Positions 5,904 to 13,817 of a DNA stretch of 19,927 bases are shown here, piece after piece. The position numbers and the translations under genes are program-made. Below the pieces are notes generated by a model, which had not been told where the DNA came from, made no database searches, and saw only the letters and a program-made list of their open reading frames with translations. This stretch comes from Promethearchaeum sp. (GTDB lineage Archaea > Asgardarchaeota > Lokiarchaeia > Sigyniarchaeales > Promethearchaeaceae), in contig JAUWPK010000013.1 in NCBI GenBank assembly GCA_030611625.1, positions 1-19,927 on the forward strand, read 5' to 3'. Numbering within the stretch: the first letter of the stretch is position 1; each line of letters opens with the position of its first letter.

Positions 5904-7481
5904 TTACCAATAATTGAAGAAGTGCTTTTGAACAATTTTTGTAGTAGGCATAAATAGTTGTTTTTCCGCTATGCCTTTAACCAGAGCATCTTCAAAAAAA
6001 TCTTCAAAATCATCTAAAAACTCTTGCATTTTCTTGCGGATTTTCTTTATTTCATGGAGTGCAATTAGTGCCATGATCACGTGCTTTCCTTCTTCGATAT
6101 GAATCGTGAAATTCTCTTGTTTAATCACCTTAATAATCTTTTTATCTTTATCTCGCAAAATCTCGTTAAATATTGATGAGACCGCTACTAAAGCACCTCC
6201 CAATAATATCTCGGAATCTTTATGATATTCTGTTTTATTTCCCAATTTGGTAAGATCTTGGTTGTAAATTGTTACTCCCGATTTGAAAATAAGAAATAGA
6301 TATTGCATTTCTCCTTGCCATTCGAGTTCTTGTTTGGATGGAAGTGTTTCTTTTATTTGGGATATAAATATGGCCGCAATAACAAACATAAAAAGTAAGT
6401 AAACTGTGAGGTATGAATAATCTTTTAGAAATTCGTTTTTTAGAAGCTCTGCAATTCCAACCGCAAAAATCATCCCCAGTCCCATGAATATATAAGCTAA
6501 GCTCATTTTGTCTCTAATAAATTTCTTTTGAGTAATCTCAACAATAATTAGTGGGATACTCGTTAAGTAAAAAGTTGTTCCTATTCCCAATACAATAGGA
6601 AAGATATAATCCAAATAATATTCTCCCTTTAAAATAACAATCAACAAAAAGGATAGCGCTTGTATTCCTAATCCAAGGAGCATTCCAACTTTTCGTCCTA
6701 AAATATCATAAATTTGCCCTGCTATGAAAACACTAATTACAAATGTGATAAACATAATCAAAACGAATGTATTGAAGAATTCTTGCAAATTTTCTCCTTC
6801 AAAAATTAAAAATATAGAATAAAATGGAATTGTTAGGAAAAATCCCCAGAAAAAAGCCATAAAGATTTCAGATAAATTTTTTTTATCGAAAAGATATTTA
6901 CTTACTCGCAAAGAAGATTGAGGGTGTAAATTTACATCTGATTTACCGATTAAAGTAAAAATTATAATAGTAGTGAAAATAATGACCAAGAAAATAATGT
7001 TTACTAAGGGAAAATTAGAATTAATTATTATCATAAAAACTATTAGCAAATTGATTACAAAATATCCTCCACAGTTTGCTCGACCGTTAAATTTTGGATC
7101 AGGTAATGCATATGAAAATTGAATAAAGATTAAACCCGTAAATGAACTACCAAAGAACCCGGTTGCGAATAGAGATATAATTACAATTATTGGATTTTCC
7201 ATTGTGATTAATAAGATTAGAAATAATAAATCCAAAGCAAGAAAGAAAAGAAAAGCAAAATAATAATTTAATTTGGGTATTATTTTTAGCGCGAAAATAC
7301 CTCCTAAAACACATCCAAAGTAACAGATTGCTAGAAAATACAATTCCAATCCAGATTTTATGATTGCGTTATATTCAAAAATAAAATGACTGGCCCACAA
7401 GAGACTTGCTGCAAGATCGGCACCGATTATAGATAACCATTGTTTTCGAGAGAAAACATCTTCTGGTGGAAAAATTTTCAT
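5904..7481 (-). CDS. MFS transporter with C-terminal longin/roadblock-like domain
   Basis: The first 375 of 525 residues form about twelve hydrophobic helices with the MFS loop-2/8 motif GQIYDILGRKVG (255-266); the substrate is unknown. After the last helix the chain leaves the membrane and folds as an extra soluble domain (about 392-500): YLFLIFKSGVTIYN, then SEILLGGALVAVSSIFNEIL, then IKVIKQENFTIHIEEGKHVI-type strands, then ALIALHE and a helix KKMQEFLDDFEDFFE. This strand-strand-helix-strands-helix order, with 'GVTIYNQDL' and 'LLGGALVAVSSI', resembles the longin/roadblock-like modules abundant in Asgard archaea, where they pair with small GTPases. The assignment is by pattern only. The start has an AGGAG nine bases upstream, part of a duplicated 19-base element. 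Confidence 0.78.
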   Translation of the reverse strand: MKIFPPEDVFSRKQWLSIIGADLAASLLWASHFIFEYNAIIKSGLELYFLAICYFGCVLGGIFALKIIPKLNYYFAFLFFLALDLLFLILLITMENPIIVIISLFATGFFGSSFTGLIFIQFSYALPDPKFNGRANCGGYFVINLLIVFMIIINSNFPLVNIIFLVIIFTTIIIFTLIGKSDVNLHPQSSLRVSKYLFDKKNLSEIFMAFFWGFFLTIPFYSIFLIFEGENLQEFFNTFVLIMFITFVISVFIAGQIYDILGRKVGMLLGLGIQALSFLLIVILKGEYYLDYIFPIVLGIGTTFYLTSIPLIIVEITQKKFIRDKMSLAYIFMGLGMIFAVGIAELLKNEFLKDYSYLTVYLLFMFVIAAIFISQIKETLPSKQELEWQGEMQYLFLIFKSGVTIYNQDLTKLGNKTEYHKDSEILLGGALVAVSSIFNEILRDKDKKIIKVIKQENFTIHIEEGKHVIMALIALHEIKKIRKKMQEFLDDFEDFFEDALVKGIAEKQLFMPTTKIVQKHFFNYW

Positions 7482-7487
7482 AAAAGG

Positions 7488-7517
7488 TATCTCCTATTTA
7501 TAAAGATATCTCCTATT
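7488..7517 (-). repeat. tandem duplication of the Shine-Dalgarno element before the MFS gene
   Basis: The minus strand carries AATAGGAGATATCTTTAT followed by AATAGGAGATACCTTTTATG with a 19-base period. Each unit contains AGGAG. The copy nearer the gene is correctly spaced for the ATG at 7481; the other lies 19 bases further upstream. It could be a standby ribosome site or a simple slippage duplication. Confidence 0.6.
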
Positions 7518-7557
7518 GATTAATTAATTTAAGGGAAAAAAATACATTATTATTTGT

Positions 7558-9438
7558 ATGAATAATATCGATTGGCGATCTAAATATAAAAACAAGGAAA
7601 TTAAGCCTGAAGGATTATCAAGGATAATTCAGCCCGGATCTCGAATTTTTATTGGCTCTGGTTGCTCAGAACCATTAATTCTTACTGGTGAATTAATTAA
7701 AATGAAATGGCGATATGTAGATTGTGAAATAATCCATTTTCTCAGCCTTTCTAACAGTAAATTTTTCGATGAACGAAACCCTTCTCTCTTTCGTCATATT
7801 TGCTTATTTATTGGTGGCCCTTCGATACGTGAAGCAGTAAATCAAGGAAAAGCTGATTATGTTCCAATTGCTCTAAGTGATATCCCTAGAATTTTTAAAT
7901 TGGGGAGAATGCATGCAGATGTTGCATTGATTCAAGTCTCTCCACCTGATAAATTTGGATTCTGTTCACTTGGAATAAACGTGGATGTTAACCGAAGATT
8001 AGCCAAGGAAGCAAAAATAGTCGTAGCGCAAATCAATCCGCAAATGCCTAGAACAATGGGGGATTCATTTATCTTCATGAGGGATATCGATTATTTTGTA
8101 TATAACGATTCTCCTTTAATAGAATTTAAATATCCTCCTATCGATGAAAGATCTGATAAAATTGGAGAGTACATTGCCCGACTTATTGAGAACGGGTCAA
8201 CTCTTCAATTCGGAATTGGTAGTATTCCTAATGCTGCATTAAATCATCTAAAGGATAAGAAAGATTTAGCAATATATAGTGAAGTTCTAAGCGATTCTGC
8301 TATAGATTTAATTGACTCAGAAGTTGTAAACTGTTCAAAAAATCAATACCCTCACGTTATGACTTCTTTTGTTATGGGTTCTAGAAAATTATATGATTTT
8401 GTTAATGAAAATCCTTTCATCAAATTCCATCCAACAGAATTTATCAATAATATTTTTAATATTGCCAAAAATACTAAACAAGTTTCTATTAATGCCGCAT
8501 TAACTGTCTCTATAACAGGGCAGGTTAATTCAGACAGTATTGGAGAAACATTTTATAGTGGTATTGGAGGTCAAGTTGACTTTACACGGGGTGCTGCTAT
8601 GTCTCGTGGTGGAAAACCTATTATATGTGTCCCGAGTACTACTGCAGACGGTAAAAAATCACGAATTGTTGCCACTCTGGATCCGGGAGCAGGTGTAGTA
8701 ATAACAAGATCAGATGTTCATTACGTAGTATCTGAATATGGAATTGCATTTTTACATGGAAGATCTATCAGAAATCGCGTTCTTCAGATGATTGGAATCG
8801 CTCATCCAAAATTTAGGCAAAAATTATTAGAGAAAGCCAAAAAAATGCATTATATTTACGAAGATCAGATGTTACCGTTGACTCAAAATGGTATTGTTGT
8901 TATTTATCCAGATAAATATGAGAGCTTTTATACCACAAAATCGAAAGAGAAAATATTTTTTCGACCAACTAAACCTACTGATGAAAGGCTTTTGCAGGAT
9001 TTATACTATAAACTTAGTACTGATGATAGGATTTTAAGGTTTTTTGCTCCAAGAAAAGCGTTTCCTCATCAAGAAACTCAACCTAAAGTCAACATTGACT
9101 ATGAGACTTCCTTTATGTTATTTGGAATCATAGGTGATGAAGATAATGAACAAATAATTGCAGCTGGAAGTTTCTATTTAGACAGATCAACAAATATGGC
9201 TGAGATAGCGTTCACTGTAATGAAAGAATATCGAGGAAAAGGTTTGACTAAATATATGTTAAATCGATTAATTGAAATCGCTCAAGAAAAAGGTATATCG
9301 GGTTTTATTGGGGAAATATTGGCCGAAAATTACCCAATGATGCATATAATGAAAACTAATCCATTTAAAGTAGAATTTCGGAGTTTTGGAGATTCATTTG
9401 AGTTTTCCTTTAAATTCCAAGATCGAAAACAAACATAA
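7558..9438 (+). CDS. acetyl-CoA hydrolase/CoA-transferase fused to GNAT acetyltransferase
   Basis: A 626-residue bifunctional protein. Residues 1-455 match the acetyl-CoA hydrolase/4-hydroxybutyrate CoA-transferase family: the GSGCSEP loop near 33, LQFGIGSIPNA, the likely catalytic Glu242 in YSEVLSD, SGIGGQVDFTRGA (334-346) and EYGIAFLHGRSIRNR (393-407). Such enzymes move CoA between acyl groups through a glutamyl-CoA thioester, or hydrolyse acetyl-CoA. Residues 465-620 form a GNAT domain with the acetyl-CoA loop EYRGKGLTKYM (557-567). The same fusion is known from database naming in other prokaryotes. What the GNAT part acetylates is unknown; a role in sensing or using acetyl-CoA made next door is inference. 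There is no close Shine-Dalgarno. An AT-rich box about 30 bases upstream suggests a leaderless mRNA. Transcribed divergently from the MFS gene. Confidence 0.88.
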   Translation: MNNIDWRSKYKNKEIKPEGLSRIIQPGSRIFIGSGCSEPLILTGELIKMKWRYVDCEIIHFLSLSNSKFFDERNPSLFRHICLFIGGPSIREAVNQGKADYVPIALSDIPRIFKLGRMHADVALIQVSPPDKFGFCSLGINVDVNRRLAKEAKIVVAQINPQMPRTMGDSFIFMRDIDYFVYNDSPLIEFKYPPIDERSDKIGEYIARLIENGSTLQFGIGSIPNAALNHLKDKKDLAIYSEVLSDSAIDLIDSEVVNCSKNQYPHVMTSFVMGSRKLYDFVNENPFIKFHPTEFINNIFNIAKNTKQVSINAALTVSITGQVNSDSIGETFYSGIGGQVDFTRGAAMSRGGKPIICVPSTTADGKKSRIVATLDPGAGVVITRSDVHYVVSEYGIAFLHGRSIRNRVLQMIGIAHPKFRQKLLEKAKKMHYIYEDQMLPLTQNGIVVIYPDKYESFYTTKSKEKIFFRPTKPTDERLLQDLYYKLSTDDRILRFFAPRKAFPHQETQPKVNIDYETSFMLFGIIGDEDNEQIIAAGSFYLDRSTNMAEIAFTVMKEYRGKGLTKYMLNRLIEIAQEKGISGFIGEILAENYPMMHIMKTNPFKVEFRSFGDSFEFSFKFQDRKQT

Positions 9439-9524
9439 AAAAAAACTTGTTCTATTTCATACAATAATATCAAGCATATCCAGTGTCATAGTTGGAGATG
9501 TATCATAAGTTACCAGTAGAATAA

Positions 9525-9620
9525 ATGAAAAAAAAGTTTCCCGATAAATATCGAGATATCAATGATATACCTGAAAATGTTAAAGTAGCTACATTTGGAA
9601 AAAGTTTGCCATTAGGATGA
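9525..9620 (+). CDS. very small ORF, interrupted by TGA but open beyond it
   Basis: ATG at 9525 opens MKKKFPDKYRDINDIPENVK, then VATFGKSLPLG, and stops at TGA 9618-9620. The frame then continues as KLSNNPNYSRNFFPVASYDF and stays open to 9764, although the part beyond 9691 is antisense to the acetyltransferase gene. Composition before and after TGA is protein-like, with many charged and aromatic residues and no low-complexity run. There is no good Shine-Dalgarno (only AGTAGAATAA) and no recognised family. It may be a gene fragment with a Trp-to-stop change, a peptide of 31 residues, or chance. The rest of 9439-9691 shows nothing else. Confidence 0.25.
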   Translation: MKKKFPDKYRDINDIPENVKVATFGKSLPLG

Positions 9621-9691
9621 AAGTTATCAAATAATCCTAATTATTCAAGAAATTTTTTTCCAGTAGCATCATATGATTTCATTTTCTTTTC

Positions 9692-10258
9692 TTATCTTTC
9701 TGATTTAAAGAATTCATCATGGAAAATTGTCCAAATCATCGAATCAATTTGTTCGTTTTTGTAATTTAAATCCCTTCTTTTCAATGTGGCTTCATGAGTG
9801 AATCCAAGTTTTTTAGGAATGGAAGCACTTCCAATATTCTTTGGATCGCAGTGAATTTCAACTCTTTTAACTTTTTCGACTTCAAATGCTACTCTTGTAA
9901 GGGCAGCAGTTATTTCTGTTGCATATCCCTTATTAACATGATCTACATGTATCCAATAACCAATTTCAAGTGCGTTAAAACCAATTCTGGGGTGTAAACC
10001 ACAACCACCTATTAAGAATTTTTCTTCTGCATCAAAAATACCATAGACATAATTCCGATTTAAGTCAAATTCTCCACGAAACATTCGAAGTCGATCTATT
10101 TTCACTTGTAATTCTTCAGGTTCATTGCTTGCCCATGGCATCCAAGGTCGAAGATGCTCTATACTTTCCTCAATTGCTGATTTTAATAAAAATACATCGC
10201 TAGGATTATAGCATCTAATAACCAATCTTTCGGTTTCTATTCTGTATGCGTGCTTCAT
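9692..10258 (-). CDS. GNAT N-acetyltransferase, RimJ/RimL-like
   Basis: A 188-residue acetyltransferase. It begins with the family's ETERLVIRCYNPSD strand and has HLRPWMPWAS, typical of RimJ/RimL/SerT-like enzymes. LEIGYWIHVDHVNKGYATEI carries the acetyl-CoA-binding NKGYAT loop (R/QxxGxG/A) at about residues 109-115, followed by VKRVEIHCDPKNIGSASIPKKLGF, the conserved end of the fold. Members acetylate protein N-termini, often ribosomal proteins, or small molecules. Its ATG overlaps the stop of the NOG1-type GTPase gene (ATGA at 10255-10258), so the two are translationally coupled. A ribosomal or translation-factor substrate is therefore attractive, but it is inference. Confidence 0.87.
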   Translation of the reverse strand: MKHAYRIETERLVIRCYNPSDVFLLKSAIEESIEHLRPWMPWASNEPEELQVKIDRLRMFRGEFDLNRNYVYGIFDAEEKFLIGGCGLHPRIGFNALEIGYWIHVDHVNKGYATEITAALTRVAFEVEKVKRVEIHCDPKNIGSASIPKKLGFTHEATLKRRDLNYKNEQIDSMIWTIFHDEFFKSER

Positions 10259-11319
10259 CTTCGAAAATCTCTATTTTTAAAGAATTTCAATAAATATTTT
10301 AAAACTTCATCAACATTTTCGCCATCTTTGGCATTAGTCCTAATCACATCTTCGTTATTAGAAATAAATTTCATTTCAATCAATTTATTTAATAATTGAT
10401 TAATTTCATCTGTTGTTGCAAAATCAATTTTATTGATAACAATTTTGATTGGGATTTCCAAATCTTCAGCAAAAATCTGCTTTATTTCTTCAAGGAGTTG
10501 GATTTGACTTATAACATCATATCCAGATGCGACAGTTGGGTCAAAAACAAAAATAATTATCGTCGCAATTGTGTTAAGTGCTAGAATTGCTTGTTTCTCT
10601 ATGTGATTTCGCTTTGACATTGGGCGATCTAATATACCGGGAGTATCAATAACTTGGAAATAGCGAGATCCAAATTTATCATAATACATCCCTAAATAAA
10701 TCTGTTTAGTAGTAAAAGGATATTCGGAAATTTGAGGTTGAGCGGATGAAATCTTTCCAACTAATGTTGATTTTCCTACATTTGGATAACCCGCGATGAC
10801 AACTGAAGGTAAAATTAAGTCAACTGAAGGAACTTGCATTAAATCTAACCTGCATTTCTCTAAGAATTGTAGTGTTTTTGATTGTTTGCGAACTACTGAA
10901 GAACATCTACCAAAATATTCGACCCGAGCTGCTGCGCATTGTTTAGCAGTTCTTTGGTAAGTGACTTTTCTCTTATAATCTCTTTCCAACCGTTGAATAA
11001 TCGGAAGAGTTCCATTTAATCTTCCAAGATTTTGGCGTAAATCATCATTATTTACAAGAAGGTGAGACAATCTCCGATAAAATTCTGGTAATGTATCTAA
11101 ATTTGGAACTGATTTAATAATACTTTTGATCTTCTTCGTAAGGATTTCCTTTGATGTTTCAATCCGTTTCATCTCTTTTCTTTTGATTTTTTCTAAATTT
11201 GGAAGAGTTTTTGGTAAAGATGCTGATTTTGAAGACGCTTTTGAAAATGAAAAATCTAGCAATTGTTGCGCGCTTGGAACTTGATAAAAATATTCAAAAG
11301 GGGAATTATTTTTTGACAT
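10255..11319 (-). CDS. NOG1-type GTPase, large-subunit ribosome biogenesis
   Basis: A 354-residue archaeal NOG1. The N-terminal helical region (residues 1-165) has the family's PSAQQLLDFSFSKASS, FYRRLSHLLVN and SKTLQFLEKCRLDLMQVPSVD segments. The G domain shows G1 GYPNVGKST (177-185), G2 PFTTKQI (201-207), G3 DTPGILDRP (225-233), G4 NKID (296-299) and G5 TNAKDG (328-333). In eukaryotes Nog1 acts in 60S maturation; an equivalent role in 50S assembly is inferred here. It is shorter than eukaryotic NOG1, lacking the long C-terminal extension, as expected for archaea. There is no Shine-Dalgarno before the ATG at 11319, and an AT-rich box (AATAAATAATTT) about 35 bases upstream suggests a leaderless transcript. 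The stop overlaps the acetyltransferase start. Confidence 0.92.
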   Translation of the reverse strand: MSKNNSPFEYFYQVPSAQQLLDFSFSKASSKSASLPKTLPNLEKIKRKEMKRIETSKEILTKKIKSIIKSVPNLDTLPEFYRRLSHLLVNNDDLRQNLGRLNGTLPIIQRLERDYKRKVTYQRTAKQCAAARVEYFGRCSSVVRKQSKTLQFLEKCRLDLMQVPSVDLILPSVVIAGYPNVGKSTLVGKISSAQPQISEYPFTTKQIYLGMYYDKFGSRYFQVIDTPGILDRPMSKRNHIEKQAILALNTIATIIIFVFDPTVASGYDVISQIQLLEEIKQIFAEDLEIPIKIVINKIDFATTDEINQLLNKLIEMKFISNNEDVIRTNAKDGENVDEVLKYLLKFFKNRDFRR

Positions 11320-11387
11320 CGATTAATAATAAGTAGTTTTTCATCTCAGAAATTATTTATTGTTTGGAAATGTTTTGATATAAGATT

Positions 11388-11489
11388 TCAATTGTTGCGA
11401 TACTCAATTAAACTTTCAATGTATGGCTTTTCTTTTAATAATTTTGGATTCCATCTAATATTTAATAGTATTTGTCTTAAATCTTTCAT
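11388..11489 (-). CDS. 33-residue ORF upstream of the NOG1 gene, doubtful
   Basis: Reads MKDLRQILLNIRWNP, then KLLKEKPYIESLIEYRNN, then TGA. The helix-forming start and the IRWNP...IEYR spacing faintly recall the N-terminus of the archaeal DUF504 family, but the rest of such a protein is absent. No Shine-Dalgarno is present. It could be a truncated gene or a chance frame. It is the only protein-like stretch in 11320-11573. Confidence 0.2.
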   Translation of the reverse strand: MKDLRQILLNIRWNPKLLKEKPYIESLIEYRNN

Positions 11490-11552
11490 AATGATTCATT
11501 TTTACAGAAATTTGCAATGTAATTAAAAAATTTGAATATAAAAAGAAAGGAA

Positions 11553-11573
11553 AATGTAACGAAAACGAAAAAA
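11553..11573 (-). terminator. T-rich terminator after the surface-protein gene
   Basis: Directly after the TGA the minus strand reads TTTTTTCGTTTTCGTTAC, then further T-runs. Oligo-T termination without a hairpin is likely. Confidence 0.4.
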
Positions 11574-13427
11574 TCATTTCTTCTTTATTTTAAGTTTAGA
11601 TTTAAGAGAAATGGTTGTAATTGCAATCCCAAACGAAAATAAAATCATTCCAATCGGAAAACTTGATATAAAGAAGTCACGTTTGTCATAATCATCACCC
11701 GGTTCCATTCCAAATGTATAAAGCCCTTGAGAGTATATTAAAACTTCTATGGTTCTATCACCTTTATCTTTTAGAGTTTCATCCCGATTTTCTGTTATGG
11801 ATTTATTTTCATAAACATGCCATCCTCGTTCATTTGAATCGCAATTATCTACCCAATGCATGAATTGTAAATTCCAAATTTTATTAAGTCCATCTGGTTG
11901 AATCTCTTCAGGGTAAACGATCTTTACTATCATTGGGAAATGAACTGCTGATAGATTTACAACACTAACCCAGAATACCATTCCTCCACGATGCCATTCG
12001 TGATCTGTGTCAAATCCTCCGAAAATTTCGCAAATATTATTCCCGTCTTCATCTACATACTCTTCATAACAATGGTCCCAATAGCTGTTTGAACCTTCAA
12101 AAGCTCCTCCAGTTGAACCAGCAATTGTTAATGTTGTAGGTTCTAAAACATCAGTTACAACGGTAAGACTATAATTTATATTGGAGTTTCTATCTTCAAG
12201 AAACTCTAAGGTTTCAATATTCCTTCCTGAATTAATATCTTCTGTTTTCTCAATAAGCTCCTGATAATCATGATATCTTAATTCCATATTTTGGTTTGGT
12301 CCTGAATTCCAAGTATTACATCTGCCATTTTTTGTTACTGCGATTGCTCTGAAATCCAGATAGCTATCCATATGACCATTTTGGTCTCTTAATATATTTA
12401 ATGCATTTATGTTGACAGGGATTTCATACAATGTATTTCTTTTAGCATTAAAAATTGTATGGATAGGTAAATTATTAGCAATTATTACAATTTTATCTAA
12501 CACTTCTTCATCCGCATCAGCCCTAACATTTAATTTAAAACCTTCAGTTTCCCAAAGTGTTAGGTAACCAATTTCATGACAATTTCTGTCAAGAGATATT
12601 ATATTAGGATAATTATCAGCAACAATCCTAATTTTAAATTGATTAATTGTTTTATTGCCTGTTTCATCTATGATTTCTAACCTGATTTCGTTGTCTATGT
12701 TTAAATTGTTGTTAAATAATCCGTTACTAGTATAATCAAAAGAAATATCATATTCATTAAAAAATTTATTTCCGAAATCAGCTTGTGTGCCATTAATAAA
12801 AATCGTGTAATTGTAATTACGGGAATTTGAAGTTAAGATGTTCCAATCCAAACTATTCCATGTACCTTGCGTATGCATGTAATCATCATAAAATGGGGTA
12901 ATAGTAGGATTTGTATCGGTGACATTTAATATAGAATAGTGTGTTACCCATTCTTTTGTTCTATCACTTAATGCTTGGGCTTTAATGTTATAGATTCCAC
13001 TTGTTTGTAAAAATTCAGATATATTTAAAACACACGTGTCTCCTTGCCACTCATAATCAGTACTTTCAATATCATTGACATATACCATAAATTTGGAAAA
13101 TTCTCCTCCGTTTGCATCATAAAGTCTAAAATTGATAGTATTTAAATCGTTTTGGCCAACATAACGCTGATTATAATTGGGTGCATAAATGTATACACCG
13201 TATGGCATAAAATCCAAATGATAGAAATAGTCTGCATTTTTTGGGCTTTCAACTATTAATTCTGGACTGAGATCTTCAATAATTTCTTTATAATTATCTT
13301 CCGAATAATTAGATTCAATATTTTCAAATAAAGACGTAAAATTACTATTTAAAACAATCAAAAAAAGGAACAAAATACTAAGATGAATTAGCGGTTTTTG
13401 ATGTTTTTTTTTATATTTCATTCTCAT
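11574..13427 (-). CDS. large cell-surface protein, membrane-anchored at one or both ends
   Basis: A 617-residue protein. A basic start (MRMKYKKKHQK) and hydrophobic helix at about 13-28 (LIHLSILFLFLIVLNS) form a signal peptide or anchor. About 560 residues of extracellular sequence follow, rich in Asn, Tyr, Asp and Thr with many N-x-S/T sites and beta-strand-like segments. A single hydrophobic helix near the end (FFISSFPIGMILFSFGIAIT) is followed by a lysine-rich tail. The repeated Ig/cadherin-like strands (about residues 70-400) suggest stacked beta domains; no enzymatic motif is seen. The end lacks the IPGY signature, so it is probably a stop-transfer anchor. There are two candidate ATGs (13427 and 13421). 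AATATAAG lies 28 bases before the first, which fits a leaderless mRNA. Function unknown; surface or adhesion role inferred. Confidence 0.8.
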   Translation of the reverse strand: MRMKYKKKHQKPLIHLSILFLFLIVLNSNFTSLFENIESNYSEDNYKEIIEDLSPELIVESPKNADYFYHLDFMPYGVYIYAPNYNQRYVGQNDLNTINFRLYDANGGEFSKFMVYVNDIESTDYEWQGDTCVLNISEFLQTSGIYNIKAQALSDRTKEWVTHYSILNVTDTNPTITPFYDDYMHTQGTWNSLDWNILTSNSRNYNYTIFINGTQADFGNKFFNEYDISFDYTSNGLFNNNLNIDNEIRLEIIDETGNKTINQFKIRIVADNYPNIISLDRNCHEIGYLTLWETEGFKLNVRADADEEVLDKIVIIANNLPIHTIFNAKRNTLYEIPVNINALNILRDQNGHMDSYLDFRAIAVTKNGRCNTWNSGPNQNMELRYHDYQELIEKTEDINSGRNIETLEFLEDRNSNINYSLTVVTDVLEPTTLTIAGSTGGAFEGSNSYWDHCYEEYVDEDGNNICEIFGGFDTDHEWHRGGMVFWVSVVNLSAVHFPMIVKIVYPEEIQPDGLNKIWNLQFMHWVDNCDSNERGWHVYENKSITENRDETLKDKGDRTIEVLIYSQGLYTFGMEPGDDYDKRDFFISSFPIGMILFSFGIAITTISLKSKLKIKKK

Positions 13428-13450
13428 AATAAATAAAATTAAATTTTAGA

Positions 13451-13458
13451 CTTATATT
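13451..13458 (-). promoter_or_regulatory. TATA box of the surface-protein gene
   Basis: AATATAAG on the minus strand, preceded by GGAGAAGT, is centred 28 bases upstream of the ATG at 13427. No Shine-Dalgarno lies between, so a leaderless transcript starting at or near the ATG is likely. Confidence 0.4.
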
Positions 13459-13641
13459 ACTTCTCCAAAAAATTCAAAAAATCAAAAATTCATCAAACGC
13501 TAACTTCTTCTTTTTGAGTTGAGTATCTACAATTATGAGAAATGTGTTTTATAATATTAGAGCCCAAAAAATCATAAGAATAAATAAATAAAGCAGGATA
13601 TGTAAAATGGAAATTTTCAATTCATCTTGCACACTCAATAA

Positions 13642-13817
13642 TTAAAATACATTGAGAACTATAGATAAAACAGAAGCTGTTATTAATGAAATTAGAATGC
13701 TTGAAGGATAAGTAGCTCCTATGGATAATACTTTATAACCTAACCAATTAAGAGCACTCCTTAAGTAAGACTTAATCCACCATAGAAAAGAACTGAAAGA
13801 TTGGAACTTTTACTCAT
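13642..13817 (-). pseudogene. broken small membrane-protein gene, translationally coupled to the upstream gene
   Basis: ATG at 13817 overlaps the TGA of the 235-residue gene (ATGA). The frame reads MSKSSNLSVLFYGGLSLT, then TAA, GVLLIG, TAG. A shift into another frame restores a hydrophobic sequence (LGYKVLSIGATYPSSILI, then SLITASVLSIVLNVF) ending in TAA at 13642-13644. Even beyond that, 13555-13641 reads SVQDELKISILHILLYLFIL in the same frame. A start coupled to an intact gene plus two stops and a frameshift points to decay of a membrane protein of about 55-90 residues, or to indel errors in the assembly. The remaining bases of 13428-13641 hold the promoter of the surface-protein gene and nothing else seen. 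Confidence 0.45.

Noticed and set aside
9794..10584. Plus-strand ORFs over the acetyltransferase and NOG1 genes
   Set aside because: Short, Cys/Phe/Asn-rich antisense frames opposite well-conserved domains.
13428..13813. Insertion sequence or transposase remnant in the gap
   Set aside because: No terminal repeats, target duplication or transposase motif; the readable pieces are hydrophobic and fit a membrane protein.
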